Source of the DNA: Calderihabitans maritimus
Lineage (GTDB): Bacteria > Bacillota > KKC1 > Calderihabitantales > Calderihabitantaceae
DNA: 64,000 bases
Reading direction: 5' to 3'
Assembly (NCBI RefSeq): GCF_002207765.1
Contig: NZ_BDGJ01000042.1
Span: 54,560 to 118,559, forward strand
Position numbers and translations under genes: made by a program. Every line of letters starts with the position of its first letter. Positions within the stretch are counted from its first letter, which is position 1. This document shows positions 52,615 to 63,632 of this stretch, piece by piece. The notes under the pieces were generated by a model. The model saw only the letters and a program-made list of their open reading frames with translations, had not been told where the DNA came from and made no database searches.

Positions 52615-53721
52615 ATGCTGGAAATGCAGGTTAAAAAGAAACTCCCATCCTTTACCATAGATTTAGCATTATCGGCGGGAAATGAACTGATCTGTCTGCT
52701 GGGGCCCTCCGGAGCCGGAAAATCGACTCTCTTGCACATGGTGGCCGGGCTGATAGAGCCGGATGAAGGTGTTATTAGGGTTAAAAACGTATCCTACTTT
52801 TTAAAACCTGCCGGGGCAAGAAGGGGCCGACAACTTCCCCCCTACCGAAGACGGGTAGGTTATGTCTTTCAGAATTATGCTTTATTCCCTCATCTAACTG
52901 TTTACCAAAATATTTTTTTTGGAGCCAGAGGTTCTAAAGAAGAAATCAGACGAGAAGCCCTTTATTTGATCGACCTTTTAAGGCTTCAGGGGCTGGAGCA
53001 GAGGAAGGTGACGGAACTATCGGGCGGTCAGCAGCAGCGAGTAGCTTTGGCCAGAGCTTTAATCACCAAGCCGGATATTTTGCTGCTGGACGAGCCTTTT
53101 TCCAACCTGGACGAACTCATTCGCCGAAAACTAAGATTGGACCTGTTGCGGGTTCATCGCGATTTTAACATTCCCATATTGATGGTAACCCATGACCTTG
53201 AGGAAGCGTATACTCTTGGCGGTAAAATTGCGGTGTTGGATAACGGACGGATTCTCCAGTTTGGAACCAGAGAGGAAGTCTTTCACCGTCCTCAGAGCCG
53301 TCGGGTGGCACGCTTTGTGGGCATGAAGAATATTTTCACCGGCAGAGTAACGGAAGTCAACCCTGAAAAGAATCTTTTGAAAATCGCAGGGAACAAGTTT
53401 AATGTTTGCCTTCCCTACTACCCCTGCCAGGTGGGAGATCAAGTGGTTTTCGGTATCCGGCCGGAAGATATCCGCCTGATTAGAAAAGGAGTTGAGTTGC
53501 GCAAACCGGTACGGGATAATGTTCTCAATGGCACACTCGTGGAAATGATTCCGGAAGGTCCAGGGTATCGCCTATTCCTGAAGATAACTCCCGATACTTA
53601 TGACTTGGAAATTCTGGTTCCTACTCATGTTGCCTTAAACCATCAACTTAAAGTTGGGATGGAACTTACCGTGGCTTTGAAAAAATCGGCTTTACATTTG
53701 TTGGAGAGGGCTGAGAGTTAA
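52615..53721 (+). CDS. modC: Molybdate ABC ATPase ModC
   Basis: A 368-aa ATPase with Walker A LGPSGAGKSTLLHM, signature LSGGQQQRVALARAL, Walker B ILLLDEPFSNLD, switch His in VTHDLEEA and a C-terminal TOBE/MOP domain (from about 290, NGTLVEMIPEGPG) that can sense oxyanion. ATG at 52615 directly follows modB and its stop overlaps mobA. Confidence 0.94.
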   Translation: MLEMQVKKKLPSFTIDLALSAGNELICLLGPSGAGKSTLLHMVAGLIEPDEGVIRVKNVSYFLKPAGARRGRQLPPYRRRVGYVFQNYALFPHLTVYQNIFFGARGSKEEIRREALYLIDLLRLQGLEQRKVTELSGGQQQRVALARALITKPDILLLDEPFSNLDELIRRKLRLDLLRVHRDFNIPILMVTHDLEEAYTLGGKIAVLDNGRILQFGTREEVFHRPQSRRVARFVGMKNIFTGRVTEVNPEKNLLKIAGNKFNVCLPYYPCQVGDQVVFGIRPEDIRLIRKGVELRKPVRDNVLNGTLVEMIPEGPGYRLFLKITPDTYDLEILVPTHVALNHQLKVGMELTVALKKSALHLLERAES

Positions 53722-54341
53722 TGCTTAAGGCAAGCGGTGTGGTGCTGGCTGGAGGTAAAAGTTCCCGCATGGGGACAAACAAGGCCCTGTTGGCAGTCCA
53801 CGGCCAGACTATGATCGAACATGTAGTGGAGGAGATGCGCAAAGCCTTTCGAGAAGTTATTATTGTTACCAACGAGCCGCACCTTTATTCAGGGCTAGGG
53901 GTACGGGTGATAACGGACTTGATACCTGGGTTAGGGCCATTAAGCGGGATACATGCTGGACTGACTGCTTCTTCCTATGAATACAGCTTTGTTACCGCCT
54001 GTGATATGCCTTTTATTGACCATCGCCTAGCCGCTTATCTGGTCCAGGAGGCCCCGGGGTATGACGTGGTAGTGCCTCAAAAAGGGGACTACCTGGAACC
54101 ACTCCATGCGGTATACAGTAAGGCATGCATTGCCCCCATCAAAATGTGTTTAGAAAACCGCATATTTAAAATTATTGCTTTTTATCCGGCGGTTAAAGTA
54201 AAATTTGTGGGAATAGAACGGATGCGACCTTTGGCCGACCTTGAGAAAGTGTTCTTCAATGTTAATACGCCTCAGGAACTGGTACACGCAAGAGAGATGG
54301 CAAAGGGGGAGAAGCATGGACCAAAGGATTCAGGAAGTTGA
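53721..54341 (+). CDS. mobA: Molybdenum cofactor guanylyltransferase MobA
   Basis: A 206-aa nucleotidyltransferase with VVLAGGKSSRMGTNKALL (GTP-binding loop) and VTACDMPFID. It attaches GMP to molybdopterin, giving the MGD cofactor that both DMSO reductase-family enzymes here require. ATG at 53721 overlaps the modC stop. The 3' end overlaps fdhD by about 26 bp. Confidence 0.95.
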   Translation: MLKASGVVLAGGKSSRMGTNKALLAVHGQTMIEHVVEEMRKAFREVIIVTNEPHLYSGLGVRVITDLIPGLGPLSGIHAGLTASSYEYSFVTACDMPFIDHRLAAYLVQEAPGYDVVVPQKGDYLEPLHAVYSKACIAPIKMCLENRIFKIIAFYPAVKVKFVGIERMRPLADLEKVFFNVNTPQELVHAREMAKGEKHGPKDSGS

Positions 54342-55098
54342 AGCTCTTCGCAAAACGGCGGAGGTAACGGAGACTTTCACTGACAGGATTGTGAAGGAAA
54401 TGCCCATCACTATTTACTTGAACGAAAAAGAGATTGTCACCCTCTTATGTTCCCCCGATAACTTGGAAGAGCTGGCGGTTGGTTTTTTGTCCTCCGAGGG
54501 ATTGATTAAAGACCCCAAGGACCTCATTAGGGTAAGGGCTCATGAGGAACAGGGCATGGTCTGGGTGGAAACCGCGAGGGAATCGCAGATAGCCGAAAAG
54601 CTTTTTTTGAAACGCTACATTACGACCGGTTGCGGTAAAGGCACTACTTTTTATCATTGGGCAGATGCCAATCTAGCCAAGCCTATTACCAGCAACCTGA
54701 GGGTGACTGCTGCTGAGATTTTGGAAGCAATGCGGAAAGTACAACAAATTTCGGAACTTTACAAAACTACCGGGGGAGTGCACGGCGCTGCCCTTTGTGA
54801 GAGGGATAAGATTTTCCTTTATCGCGAAGACGTGGGCCGGCATAACGCTGTAGACAAAATCATCGGCCGTTGCTTTCTAGACGGTACACCAACGGCTGAC
54901 AAAATTTTATTAACTAGCGGGCGCATTTCTTCGGAGATATTAATCAAAGTAGCAAAGATGGGTATTCCCATCCTGGTTTCCAGGTCGGCTCCCACCAGCT
55001 TGGCTTTAGCTCATGCCGAGGAATTGGGTATTACGGTCGTCGGATTTGCCCGCGCCAGGCGGCTTAATGTTTATACTTATCCGGAGAGGATTCAATAA
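54316..55098 (+). CDS. fdhD: Formate dehydrogenase sulfur carrier FdhD
   Basis: About 260 aa with CSPDNLEELAVGFLSSEG, the TTGCGKG active-Cys loop and VGRHNAVDKIIG. FdhD sulfurates the molybdenum cofactor, needed for formate dehydrogenase and some relatives. ATG at 54316 has GGGGGAG upstream; the longer frame overlaps mobA. Its presence suggests a molybdenum-sulfur ligand in at least one enzyme of this cell; the TusA cluster could be a sulfur source. Confidence 0.93.
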   Translation: MDQRIQEVEALRKTAEVTETFTDRIVKEMPITIYLNEKEIVTLLCSPDNLEELAVGFLSSEGLIKDPKDLIRVRAHEEQGMVWVETARESQIAEKLFLKRYITTGCGKGTTFYHWADANLAKPITSNLRVTAAEILEAMRKVQQISELYKTTGGVHGAALCERDKIFLYREDVGRHNAVDKIIGRCFLDGTPTADKILLTSGRISSEILIKVAKMGIPILVSRSAPTSLALAHAEELGITVVGFARARRLNVYTYPERIQ

Positions 55099-55130
55099 GG
55101 AGCGCTTTTACGTGAAGGAGGCAGCTGTTG

Positions 55131-56159
55131 ATGCGGAAAGTGCGTGTTGAAGATGCTGTTGGTATGGTCCTCTGTCATGATATAACTAAAATTGTACCAG
55201 GGGAATTCAAAGGTGTTGCTTTTAAAAAAGGTCATATTATCCAGGAAGAAGACATCCCTGAACTGCTGAAAATAGGTAAAGAACATATTTATGTCTGGGA
55301 AACAAGAGAAGGCTTGGTGCATGAAAATGAAGCTGCCCTTCGCTTGGCTCGTGCAGTGTGCAAAGGTAAGCTGGAGATTACCGAGCCCCGTGAAGGAAAA
55401 GTCAATCTCATTGCTCACCAGGATGGCCTGCTTAAGGTACATGTCAATTGCCTGAACAGGGTGAACTGCTTTGACTGGCTCGCCGTAGCTACCCTCCATA
55501 GCAATCGGGTGGTAAGAAAAGGGGATTTGGTTGCGGGTGTCCGTGTGATTCCGCTAGTCGTCGAAGAAGCCAAAATTGAACAGGTAGAGGCCCTGTGCAA
55601 CGAAGCGAAGGAAGGCATAATAGAAGTCAAGCCGCTGCTGCCGCTAAAAGCGGGTTTGGTGACCACCGGAAACGAAGTTTTTTACGGCAGGATTCGGGAC
55701 AAGTTCGGGCCCGTACTCAAAGAGAAGTTAGCCCGGTACGGCTGTAAGTTTCTGCGTCAAATCATTGTTCCTGACGATATTGGTGAAATTGCCACGGCAG
55801 TAAAAAAATTAGCTGCGGAAGGAGCACAACTTATTTTGACTTCTGGCGGTATGTCGGTAGACCCGGATGACGTTACTCCAGCCGGAGTCCGGGCTGCAGG
55901 TGGTGAAATAGTGGCATACGGGGCTCCCGTGTTGCCCGGCTCCATGTTTATGCTGGCTTATCTGGAAGATATTCCTGTTTTGGGCTTGCCGGGGTGTGTT
56001 ATGTACAACAAGACTACTGTCTTTGATCTAGTTTTACCCCGAATTTTAGCAGGAGAAAAGCTAACCCGGCAGGATATAGCTTTTATGGGTCACGGCGGTC
56101 TGTGCAACAACTGCCCTAACTGCACTTTCCCGCACTGTCCCTTTGGAAAAGGGAGTTAA
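55131..56159 (+). CDS. MoeA-like molybdopterin-binding protein with Cys-rich tail
   Basis: A 342-aa protein of the molybdopterin-binding (MoeA/MogA-fold) family with TTGNEVFYGRI and ILTSGGMSVDPDDVTPAGV, and the closing GLPGCVMYNKTTVFDLVLP. The N-terminal region (about 1-160) differs from MoeA. The C-terminus carries CNNCPNCTFPHCPFGKG, four cysteines that may bind a metal cluster. ATG at 55131 has AAGGAGG upstream. It may insert metal or act as a cofactor-trafficking variant next to true moeA; the exact role is not known to me. Confidence 0.82.
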   Translation: MRKVRVEDAVGMVLCHDITKIVPGEFKGVAFKKGHIIQEEDIPELLKIGKEHIYVWETREGLVHENEAALRLARAVCKGKLEITEPREGKVNLIAHQDGLLKVHVNCLNRVNCFDWLAVATLHSNRVVRKGDLVAGVRVIPLVVEEAKIEQVEALCNEAKEGIIEVKPLLPLKAGLVTTGNEVFYGRIRDKFGPVLKEKLARYGCKFLRQIIVPDDIGEIATAVKKLAAEGAQLILTSGGMSVDPDDVTPAGVRAAGGEIVAYGAPVLPGSMFMLAYLEDIPVLGLPGCVMYNKTTVFDLVLPRILAGEKLTRQDIAFMGHGGLCNNCPNCTFPHCPFGKGS

Positions 56160-56171
56160 GGAGGAATTAGG

Positions 56172-57419
56172 ATGCGTGAAATGTTACCTCTAGAGACCGC
56201 TTTAGAGCTCTTATTGGAACAGGTGAAAGTTGTTGAGAAAGAAGTATTGGAACTTCTTTCGGCCTTTCAAAGGGTGCTGGCCCAGGAAGTATTTGCTCCT
56301 AGCAACCAGCCTCCTTTCGACCGTTCTCCTCTAGATGGTTATGCCGTTCGAGGAGCTGATATAGCCAACGCTTCACCCCAAACTCCGGCCCGCCTTAAAG
56401 TAGCGGAAACTCTGCCTGCGGGCTATTTGGCCAAGGGCAGGGTGGAAGCAGGGACTGCTATCCGTATTATGACCGGCGCCCCGATCCCTCCGGGCGCGGA
56501 TACAGTGATTCGTTTTGAAGATACCAGAGAAAACAACGGGTGGGTTGAAATTTTTGTTTCCCTTGCGCCCGGCAGCAACATCGTGCGGGCGGGAGAAGAT
56601 ATCCGTCAAGGAGAATTGGTGTTAAAACCCGGTGTGTTGCTTGACGCGCCGGAAATAGGTGTGCTGGCGGCTTTAGGAATACCTCGGGTAGAGGTATTTA
56701 AGAGGCCTCGGGTGGCCATTCTGAGCACCGGGGATGAACTGGTGGGTCTGGATGGGGAACTACCTCCGGGCAAAATTCGTAATAGCAACCTGTATGCTTT
56801 GGCCGCTTCGGTCCTTAAAGCGGGAGGAGAGCCTGTTCTGTTAGGAATGGTCCCCGACCGTGTGGAAGAGATTGCTCTGAAAATTAGTGAAGGTCTCCGA
56901 AAAGCTGACATGTTGCTGACCACGGGCGGTGCTTCGGTAGGCGAGTATGACATGATTCAGGAAGCTATGAGCCGGGCAGGAGCTCGACTGTTATTTTGGA
57001 AAATCGATATGAAACCCGGCACGCCGGTGGTAGCAGGTGAAGCAGAAGGTAAACTCATTCTGGGACTTTCCGGTAATCCGGCGGCGGCTCTGATTTCTTT
57101 TGAGGTGTTGGTCCGACCCTTGATTAGAAAAATGGCTGGTTTCACCAACCTTTACCGGCCCCGGGTTGCGGTGAAGCTCCTGGAGGACTTCCGGAAAAAA
57201 GGTCGCCAGCGCCGTTTTCTGCGGGCGAGGGTAGGCTTAATAGAGGGACAGTTATGGGCCAGCCTGTCTGGTGTCCAGAGTCCCGGCGTTATGAAGTCTT
57301 TCCTCGCTGCCAACTCTTTGTTGGATATTCCCGGCGGTCGTGCTCCACTGTTGAAAGGAGAAGAGGTGGAAGCGATTCTCACTGGCGACCTGACCGAACT
57401 GGAAACTATTCTGGATTAG
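56172..57419 (+). CDS. moeA: Molybdopterin molybdenumtransferase MoeA
   Basis: A 415-aa MoeA with PPFDRSPLDGYAVR, the MTGAPIPPGADTVIRFED loop, STGDELV and TTGGASVGEYD, and a beta-barrel C-terminus. It inserts molybdate into adenylylated molybdopterin. ATG at 56172 has AAGGAGG upstream. It follows the MoeA-like gene by 12 bp. Confidence 0.95.
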   Translation: MREMLPLETALELLLEQVKVVEKEVLELLSAFQRVLAQEVFAPSNQPPFDRSPLDGYAVRGADIANASPQTPARLKVAETLPAGYLAKGRVEAGTAIRIMTGAPIPPGADTVIRFEDTRENNGWVEIFVSLAPGSNIVRAGEDIRQGELVLKPGVLLDAPEIGVLAALGIPRVEVFKRPRVAILSTGDELVGLDGELPPGKIRNSNLYALAASVLKAGGEPVLLGMVPDRVEEIALKISEGLRKADMLLTTGGASVGEYDMIQEAMSRAGARLLFWKIDMKPGTPVVAGEAEGKLILGLSGNPAAALISFEVLVRPLIRKMAGFTNLYRPRVAVKLLEDFRKKGRQRRFLRARVGLIEGQLWASLSGVQSPGVMKSFLAANSLLDIPGGRAPLLKGEEVEAILTGDLTELETILD

Positions 57420-57475
57420 CGGGTGTATTCCTTGATTTTAGAAAGAAACGCAAGAGAAAGTGAGGGAAAACAAAA

Positions 57476-57973
57476 ATGAGACCACCGATAGTTTCTGTTG
57501 TTGGCAAGTCCGATATGGGGAAAACCACCTTGTTAGAGAAGTTAATCCCGGAACTAAAAAGGCGTGGATATCGGGTAGCTACCATTAAGCACGATGCCCA
57601 TAACTTCGACATCGACCATCCTGGCAAGGATACTTGGCGTCATGCCCAAGCTGGGGCAGACGTAGTGGTGATTTCTTCGCCTGTTAAGTTTGCCATGATA
57701 GCTAAGGTAGAAGAAGAAAGAAGCCTAGATGAACTGGTAACTATGTTACCGCCTGTTGACATTGTTCTTACCGAAGGTTATAAACGAGGAAATAAGCCGA
57801 AGATAGAGGTATTTCGAGCGGCGCGAGGCGAAAAAGAGCTCCTTTGCCGTCCTGAGGAACTTCTGGCAATTGCGAGCGATGTGTCTTTTGATATCGGTGT
57901 TCCTGTCTACGGGCTGGATGATGTTGCAGGCCTCGCTGACCTCATCGAGGAAAAGTTTCTTAAAAAGGTCTAA
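57476..57973 (+). CDS. mobB: Molybdopterin-guanine dinucleotide biosynthesis adapter MobB
   Basis: A 165-aa P-loop protein with VVGKSDMGKTTLLEKLI and a TIKHDAHNFDIDHPGKDTWRH segment typical of MobB. It binds GTP and helps MobA. ATG at 57476 is preceded by a GAGGG site. It is the last gene of the cofactor operon. Confidence 0.93.
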   Translation: MRPPIVSVVGKSDMGKTTLLEKLIPELKRRGYRVATIKHDAHNFDIDHPGKDTWRHAQAGADVVVISSPVKFAMIAKVEEERSLDELVTMLPPVDIVLTEGYKRGNKPKIEVFRAARGEKELLCRPEELLAIASDVSFDIGVPVYGLDDVAGLADLIEEKFLKKV

Positions 57974-58055
57974 TTATACTTATACTGGATCGCTACAGCA
58001 GCATGGGCGTTTCTTAGTGTAAAATTACTGTAGGTTAGCTAGGTTTGAGGCATGG

Positions 58056-60005
<1,950 letters not shown>

Positions 60006-60253
60006 TCAAATCCCCCTTTAAATTAAAAGTTCGAACCAAGGAACACTTTTTCTTAGCTTCGATGCAATAAAGATGCCAGGTAATTTTTAATTAAAAGAAA
60101 GAATAAGGGCTATATTTATGCTTTTGGGTAAGGTTACAGTGTGTTACCCATTTCTCAGAGGGAGATTAAATGTAAAATAAATTATACATGCCTTGGCTGA
60201 GAGTTTTACAAATTAAAAAGGGAACCATTTTTGAAGACGGTTCCCTTGGTACC
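60006..60253. other. Intergenic, no gene seen
   Basis: AT-rich sequence with the upstream region of the acetoacetyl-CoA synthetase and the terminator of the ferredoxin gene (60220-60245). No open frame is convincing. Confidence 0.5.
60215..60245 (-). terminator. Terminator of the ferredoxin gene
   Basis: On the minus strand GGGAACC and GGTTCCC form a 7-bp stem (arms at 60220-60226 and 60239-60245) followed by TTTTT. Confidence 0.8.
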
Positions 60254-60442
60254 TTATTCTTCGGAGATAGCGTCCGTAGGACAGCCTTCCACAGCCTCAT
60301 GGGCTGCATCTTCTTCTTCGGGAGGTACTTCATCAACGATGGCATGAGCCTTTCCATTATCGTCCCAATCGAAAACGGCTGGACAAGTAGCAATACAAGC
60401 TCCACATTCGATACATTCGTCGGGATCTACTTTAACTTTCAT
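60254..60442 (-). CDS. 4Fe-4S ferredoxin
   Basis: A 62-aa ferredoxin with CIECGACIATCP and a fourth Cys in EGCPTDAI, the single-cluster (Thermotoga/Desulfovibrio-like) type with an acidic body (VPPEEEDAAHEAVEGCP). GGGGTG precedes the ATG at 60442. It is a monocistronic carrier that could serve the NuoEFG-like complex and glutamate synthase, but no link is encoded. Confidence 0.92.
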   Translation of the reverse strand: MKVKVDPDECIECGACIATCPAVFDWDDNGKAHAIVDEVPPEEEDAAHEAVEGCPTDAISEE

Positions 60443-60605
60443 TTTTTTTTTTCACCCCCTTGGAATGAGTTTTTTTTATTTTGTTGCTAAAACTAAAGAA
60501 TTATGCTAAGGAGCCAAATAATTACATTTAACCTGCTCCTTTTATTACCGCCTGTATACAAAAAATTTTTCGCACATATACTATTTGCAGAAGGGAGTGA
60601 ATACG

Positions 60606-61499
60606 ATGGCCCAACCGATATCTATAGGTTCTGCTAAATATCCGGACGCTATTCGCCATTGTCTAGGGACTGAATTTAAACATTTACAAAAGCAAGGGAT
60701 TAAGGTTAACATTTGGCATAACGAATTGGGTGAATTTACCTTCTTAGGTTGTGATATAGATGATACCGGCCCCAAAGAGACCCTATCCATAAATAAAGTT
60801 TCCATTTTCAGGCACTATATTGCTAGGGCGGTCGCAGACCTCATACTAAATCAATGGGAAGGTTCCTTGGTAAGTAGAATTATTCGTAACAATTACAACT
60901 ATCTTAACGAGGAAGAACGTCGGCAGATTTACCACAGAGTACTTCAGTATTTAAAACAGGCTGACCAGGAAGAAGTATTTTATCGTTTTGACCGCAAGAG
61001 TAAGATCTTAAACAAGGTATTAGAATATCTGGAGGGGAATGATAAACTTATAGTAGAAGGCTTCATCAACTTCAGATTGAAGGACTATCTACTGGAACTC
61101 GAGCAAGTTGTTGATCAAACGGTAGACGAATATTTGATGGAGAAGGAATACAAGGAATTTATTCGCCTTTTAAAATATTTCGTGGACGTACAGGAAAATA
61201 GGGTGGATAAAGTTCACGTTGTTCTTAAACCCAGCGGGGTTTTTCAAATTTACGACGGTGAGGAAAATATGATTAAAAATGAATGTATTGAAGGCGTAGT
61301 GGTCGATTTGGTTGAAAGCGAAATAAATTACGAAGACCTATTAATTAGCGCCCTGATTACTATCGCGCCGGGGAAAATTGTTTTACACGGGAACGGTCAC
61401 GAAAAGCTAAAAAATACGGTTGAGACTATAGAAAATGTTTTTGGGGAAAAGGTTCAGCATTGCCCCGGTTGCAGTAGATGTAGACATTTAAATCGATAA
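60606..61499 (+). CDS. ytxC: YtxC-like sporulation protein
   Basis: About 297 aa of the YtxC family, with GVVVDLVESEINYEDLLISA, ITIAPGKIVLHGN and the C-terminal CPGCSRC. Members are found in endospore formers. ATG at 60606 has AAGGGAG upstream; a longer frame from 60585 lacks a site. Function is not established. It supports the view that the organism sporulates. Confidence 0.8.
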   Translation: MAQPISIGSAKYPDAIRHCLGTEFKHLQKQGIKVNIWHNELGEFTFLGCDIDDTGPKETLSINKVSIFRHYIARAVADLILNQWEGSLVSRIIRNNYNYLNEEERRQIYHRVLQYLKQADQEEVFYRFDRKSKILNKVLEYLEGNDKLIVEGFINFRLKDYLLELEQVVDQTVDEYLMEKEYKEFIRLLKYFVDVQENRVDKVHVVLKPSGVFQIYDGEENMIKNECIEGVVVDLVESEINYEDLLISALITIAPGKIVLHGNGHEKLKNTVETIENVFGEKVQHCPGCSRCRHLNR

Positions 61500-61514
61500 A
61501 AAATACGGATGTCC

Positions 61515-61536
61515 AGCCGGCTTAAGCCGGCTTTTT
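61515..61536 (+). terminator. Terminator after ytxC
   Basis: AGCCGGCTTAAGCCGGCT at 61515-61532 is a perfect palindrome followed by TTTT. Confidence 0.85.
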
Positions 61537-61604
61537 AATTTGACTTGCTACGACTGTTGGTATTTGTTATAGTAACGGAAGAATTACGAGGTGAGGGATT
61601 CTTT

Positions 61605-62216
61605 ATGAAATGGCATATATTTCTCATACCTGTAGTAGGAGCGGTAATCGGTTGGATCACTAATGTAATAGCTATCAAGCTGATTTTCTGGCCCTACCAA
61701 CCGCTCAGGATACCCCTTACAAATTTCTGGCTGCAAGGGTTAATTCCCAAGAGACGTTCCGAGATGGCCCGTAATGTAGGAGAAGTGATAGAGAAAGAGC
61801 TGTTTTCCATTGACGATCTGTTGGAGTACTTAAATAACGCAGAAACTCAACAACGAACGGCGTTGCTCATTACAAACGCAGTTAGAGACCACCTCATAGA
61901 ACGTTTACCTTCCTTCATCCCGCATTCAATTAGGGATTTCCTGGCCAGTTTGCTGGAGGATATTGTTCGCCGAGAGGCACCGGTAATCCTAGGCAAGTTA
62001 GTGCTAGAAATAGGGGATGAACTAAAAGAAAAGATTAAAGTGGGAGAGATTATCGAGGAAAAGATGAATAAATTTGATCTCAAAAAGCTAGAAAACGTGG
62101 TCTTGCAAGTGGCTACGCGGGAGCTTAAGCATATTGAGTTTTTGGGAGCCGTTATAGGCTTTTTTATCGGCCTTGCTCAAGTAGGATTGCTTTTAGTATT
62201 AGAACGTATAAATTAG
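61605..62216 (+). CDS. DUF445-family membrane protein
   Basis: About 203 aa. An N-terminal helix (IPVVGAVIGWITNVIAIKLI) and a C-terminal helix (FLGAVIGFFIGLAQVGLLLVL) enclose a charged helical region, the two-anchor layout of DUF445/YheB proteins. ATG at 61605 has GAGGTGAGGG upstream. It follows ytxC and its terminator. Function unknown. Confidence 0.85.
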   Translation: MKWHIFLIPVVGAVIGWITNVIAIKLIFWPYQPLRIPLTNFWLQGLIPKRRSEMARNVGEVIEKELFSIDDLLEYLNNAETQQRTALLITNAVRDHLIERLPSFIPHSIRDFLASLLEDIVRREAPVILGKLVLEIGDELKEKIKVGEIIEEKMNKFDLKKLENVVLQVATRELKHIEFLGAVIGFFIGLAQVGLLLVLERIN

Positions 62217-62220
62217 TAAG

Positions 62221-62362
62221 TAACAGAAGGGGAAGAGTCTATTTAGCCCCCTAAGCAATTTGGAAAATCTCCGAGTAGAACCTATAATAGCCTTAGGAAA
62301 AGGACGGTCAAGGAGACAATACATCGAGGAATTTAAAGAGAAAATTCTGGCTGAATGCCTGT
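62221..62362 (+). pseudogene. Fragment resembling a transposase helix-turn-helix
   Basis: A start-less frame after a TAA reads ENLRVEPIIALGKGRSRRQY and IEEFKEKILAECL. RRQYIEEFKEKIL resembles the N-terminus of IS3-type OrfA proteins, but the preceding residues do not. It is a remnant at most. Confidence 0.3.
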
Positions 62363-62442
62363 AGGTAGAACTAGCGGCGATATCTGAGTTCAGTAATTGT
62401 TTCATTCATTAGATAAGTTTTCTTGCATAAAGTAAAATTAGG

Positions 62443-63297
62443 TTACTCGAGCTGCCTGTAAATTTCCTGCAGCTTTTTTAGGCTGCGAATGTCAGATAGC
62501 CCGCATGATGAAGCCAGTATCAGCTTACAGCTATTTTTCAGATCGTCAATGTACCGAAATATGGCAGCCATTTCATTATCCTCTAGGTCTGGCCCCATCA
62601 ACCATTCGGCTTTGATTCCCGAAAGAATGACAATATTTTCCGGCAGTCTGCGACATAGTTCCAGCAGGTTCATGGCTTCGGGTTCCAAGGAAAACATTGA
62701 ATATCCTTCATCGATCAAAGAAGTGATTATTGTTTCGATATTGCCATCAGAGTGAAAGCCTACGGGTTTATCGCTTTTTATTAAATTTCTCAGTCTGCGA
62801 TATAAGGGTAAGAGTATCCTTTTAAACAACTCGGGAGAAAAGTATAGCCCGCGGTTATAGGCTATGTCATCGCACAGGATGAGTACGTCAGCACCGGCAT
62901 TATCGGCTGCCATTAATTCTATCGCCGCCAACTCCGCGTTTTTTTTCAGTTGTTCATCCAGACGTTCCGGGTCGCTAGAAAACCATTTTATGACTTCCCA
63001 AAAATCGTGTTCTCTAATAGTTCGCTCAAAAGGACCATCGACAGTAACTCCACTGACTAAACCCAGGGCATCAGCCCTGTTTATGAGGGTGGTCATCTCC
63101 CCTGAATTAATAGGAAGATTTTGTATGGGGTTGGTGTAGCTTAAAAAACAAATATCGGAACCGATGCTCGAGCTGAGAGTGATAAGGGATTCCTGCGTTT
63201 GTTCAAGGCCCAGTTCCTTCAGAATTTCCCCCGCGATCCAGAGTTCTCCGCGGGGAATTTTTGTTTTCATTTTTTGAAGCAGACAGCTAAAACCCAT
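62443..63297 (-). CDS. Uroporphyrinogen decarboxylase-like protein
   Basis: About 284 aa of the URO-D / MtaA methyltransferase fold. DGPFERTIRE, LCDDIAYNRGLYFSPELFKR, VGFHSDGNIETII and LILASSCGLSD follow the barrel order of the family; the residues of true HemE are not conserved, so a corrinoid-methyltransferase-like or novel role is likelier. ATG at 63297 is spaced from AAAGGAG, and GTG at 63303 is the alternative. It is monocistronic and faces away from the insertion sequence. Confidence 0.75.
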   Translation of the reverse strand: MGFSCLLQKMKTKIPRGELWIAGEILKELGLEQTQESLITLSSSIGSDICFLSYTNPIQNLPINSGEMTTLINRADALGLVSGVTVDGPFERTIREHDFWEVIKWFSSDPERLDEQLKKNAELAAIELMAADNAGADVLILCDDIAYNRGLYFSPELFKRILLPLYRRLRNLIKSDKPVGFHSDGNIETIITSLIDEGYSMFSLEPEAMNLLELCRRLPENIVILSGIKAEWLMGPDLEDNEMAAIFRYIDDLKNSCKLILASSCGLSDIRSLKKLQEIYRQLE

Positions 63298-63342
63298 GGA
63301 CACATTTCTCCTTTGTTTTAAGTAGTTGATTTTTAATTGGTT

Positions 63343-63408
63343 TATTTTAAATTTAATTATATAAAATACATATTTTATTTTAAATTTAATTATATAAAAT
63401 ACATATTT
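63343..63408. repeat. Two tandem copies of a 33-bp AT-rich unit
   Basis: The unit beginning TATTTTAAATTTAATTATAT occurs at 63343-63375 and again at 63376-63408 without visible change. It lies immediately upstream of the minus-strand URO-D-like gene, in its promoter region. Confidence 0.8.
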
Positions 63409-63412
63409 TTTA

Positions 63413-63564
63413 TGCAGCAAGAAGGGGAAAAATGGGCAGCGGATTTTAAAGAAGGTGAAGTTCCTACTGGAAAAATATACATTAAAGTCCATGGAGTAAA
63501 AATGCGCCTGGAGAGGGTCCGGGAAAAGAAACGGAAAATCGAACCTATAATCGTCTGCGGGTGA
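63413..63564 (+). CDS. Possible 50-aa orphan frame
   Basis: ATG at 63413 opens a frame starting MQQEGEKWAADFKEGEVPTG and ending in a basic stretch (RLERVREKKRKIEPIIVCG). No ribosome site is present, so it may be a fragment. No family is recognised. Confidence 0.25.
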
Positions 63565-63632
63565 AGGTTGTTTTTAAAATCTAAAAATTTATCTTAGACA
63601 CCCTCCAAATTATGATACTATCCCAGTGTTAG

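Noticed and set aside
63343..63408. Possible CRISPR repeats
   Set aside because: The two 33-bp copies are directly adjacent with no spacers and there are no cas genes.
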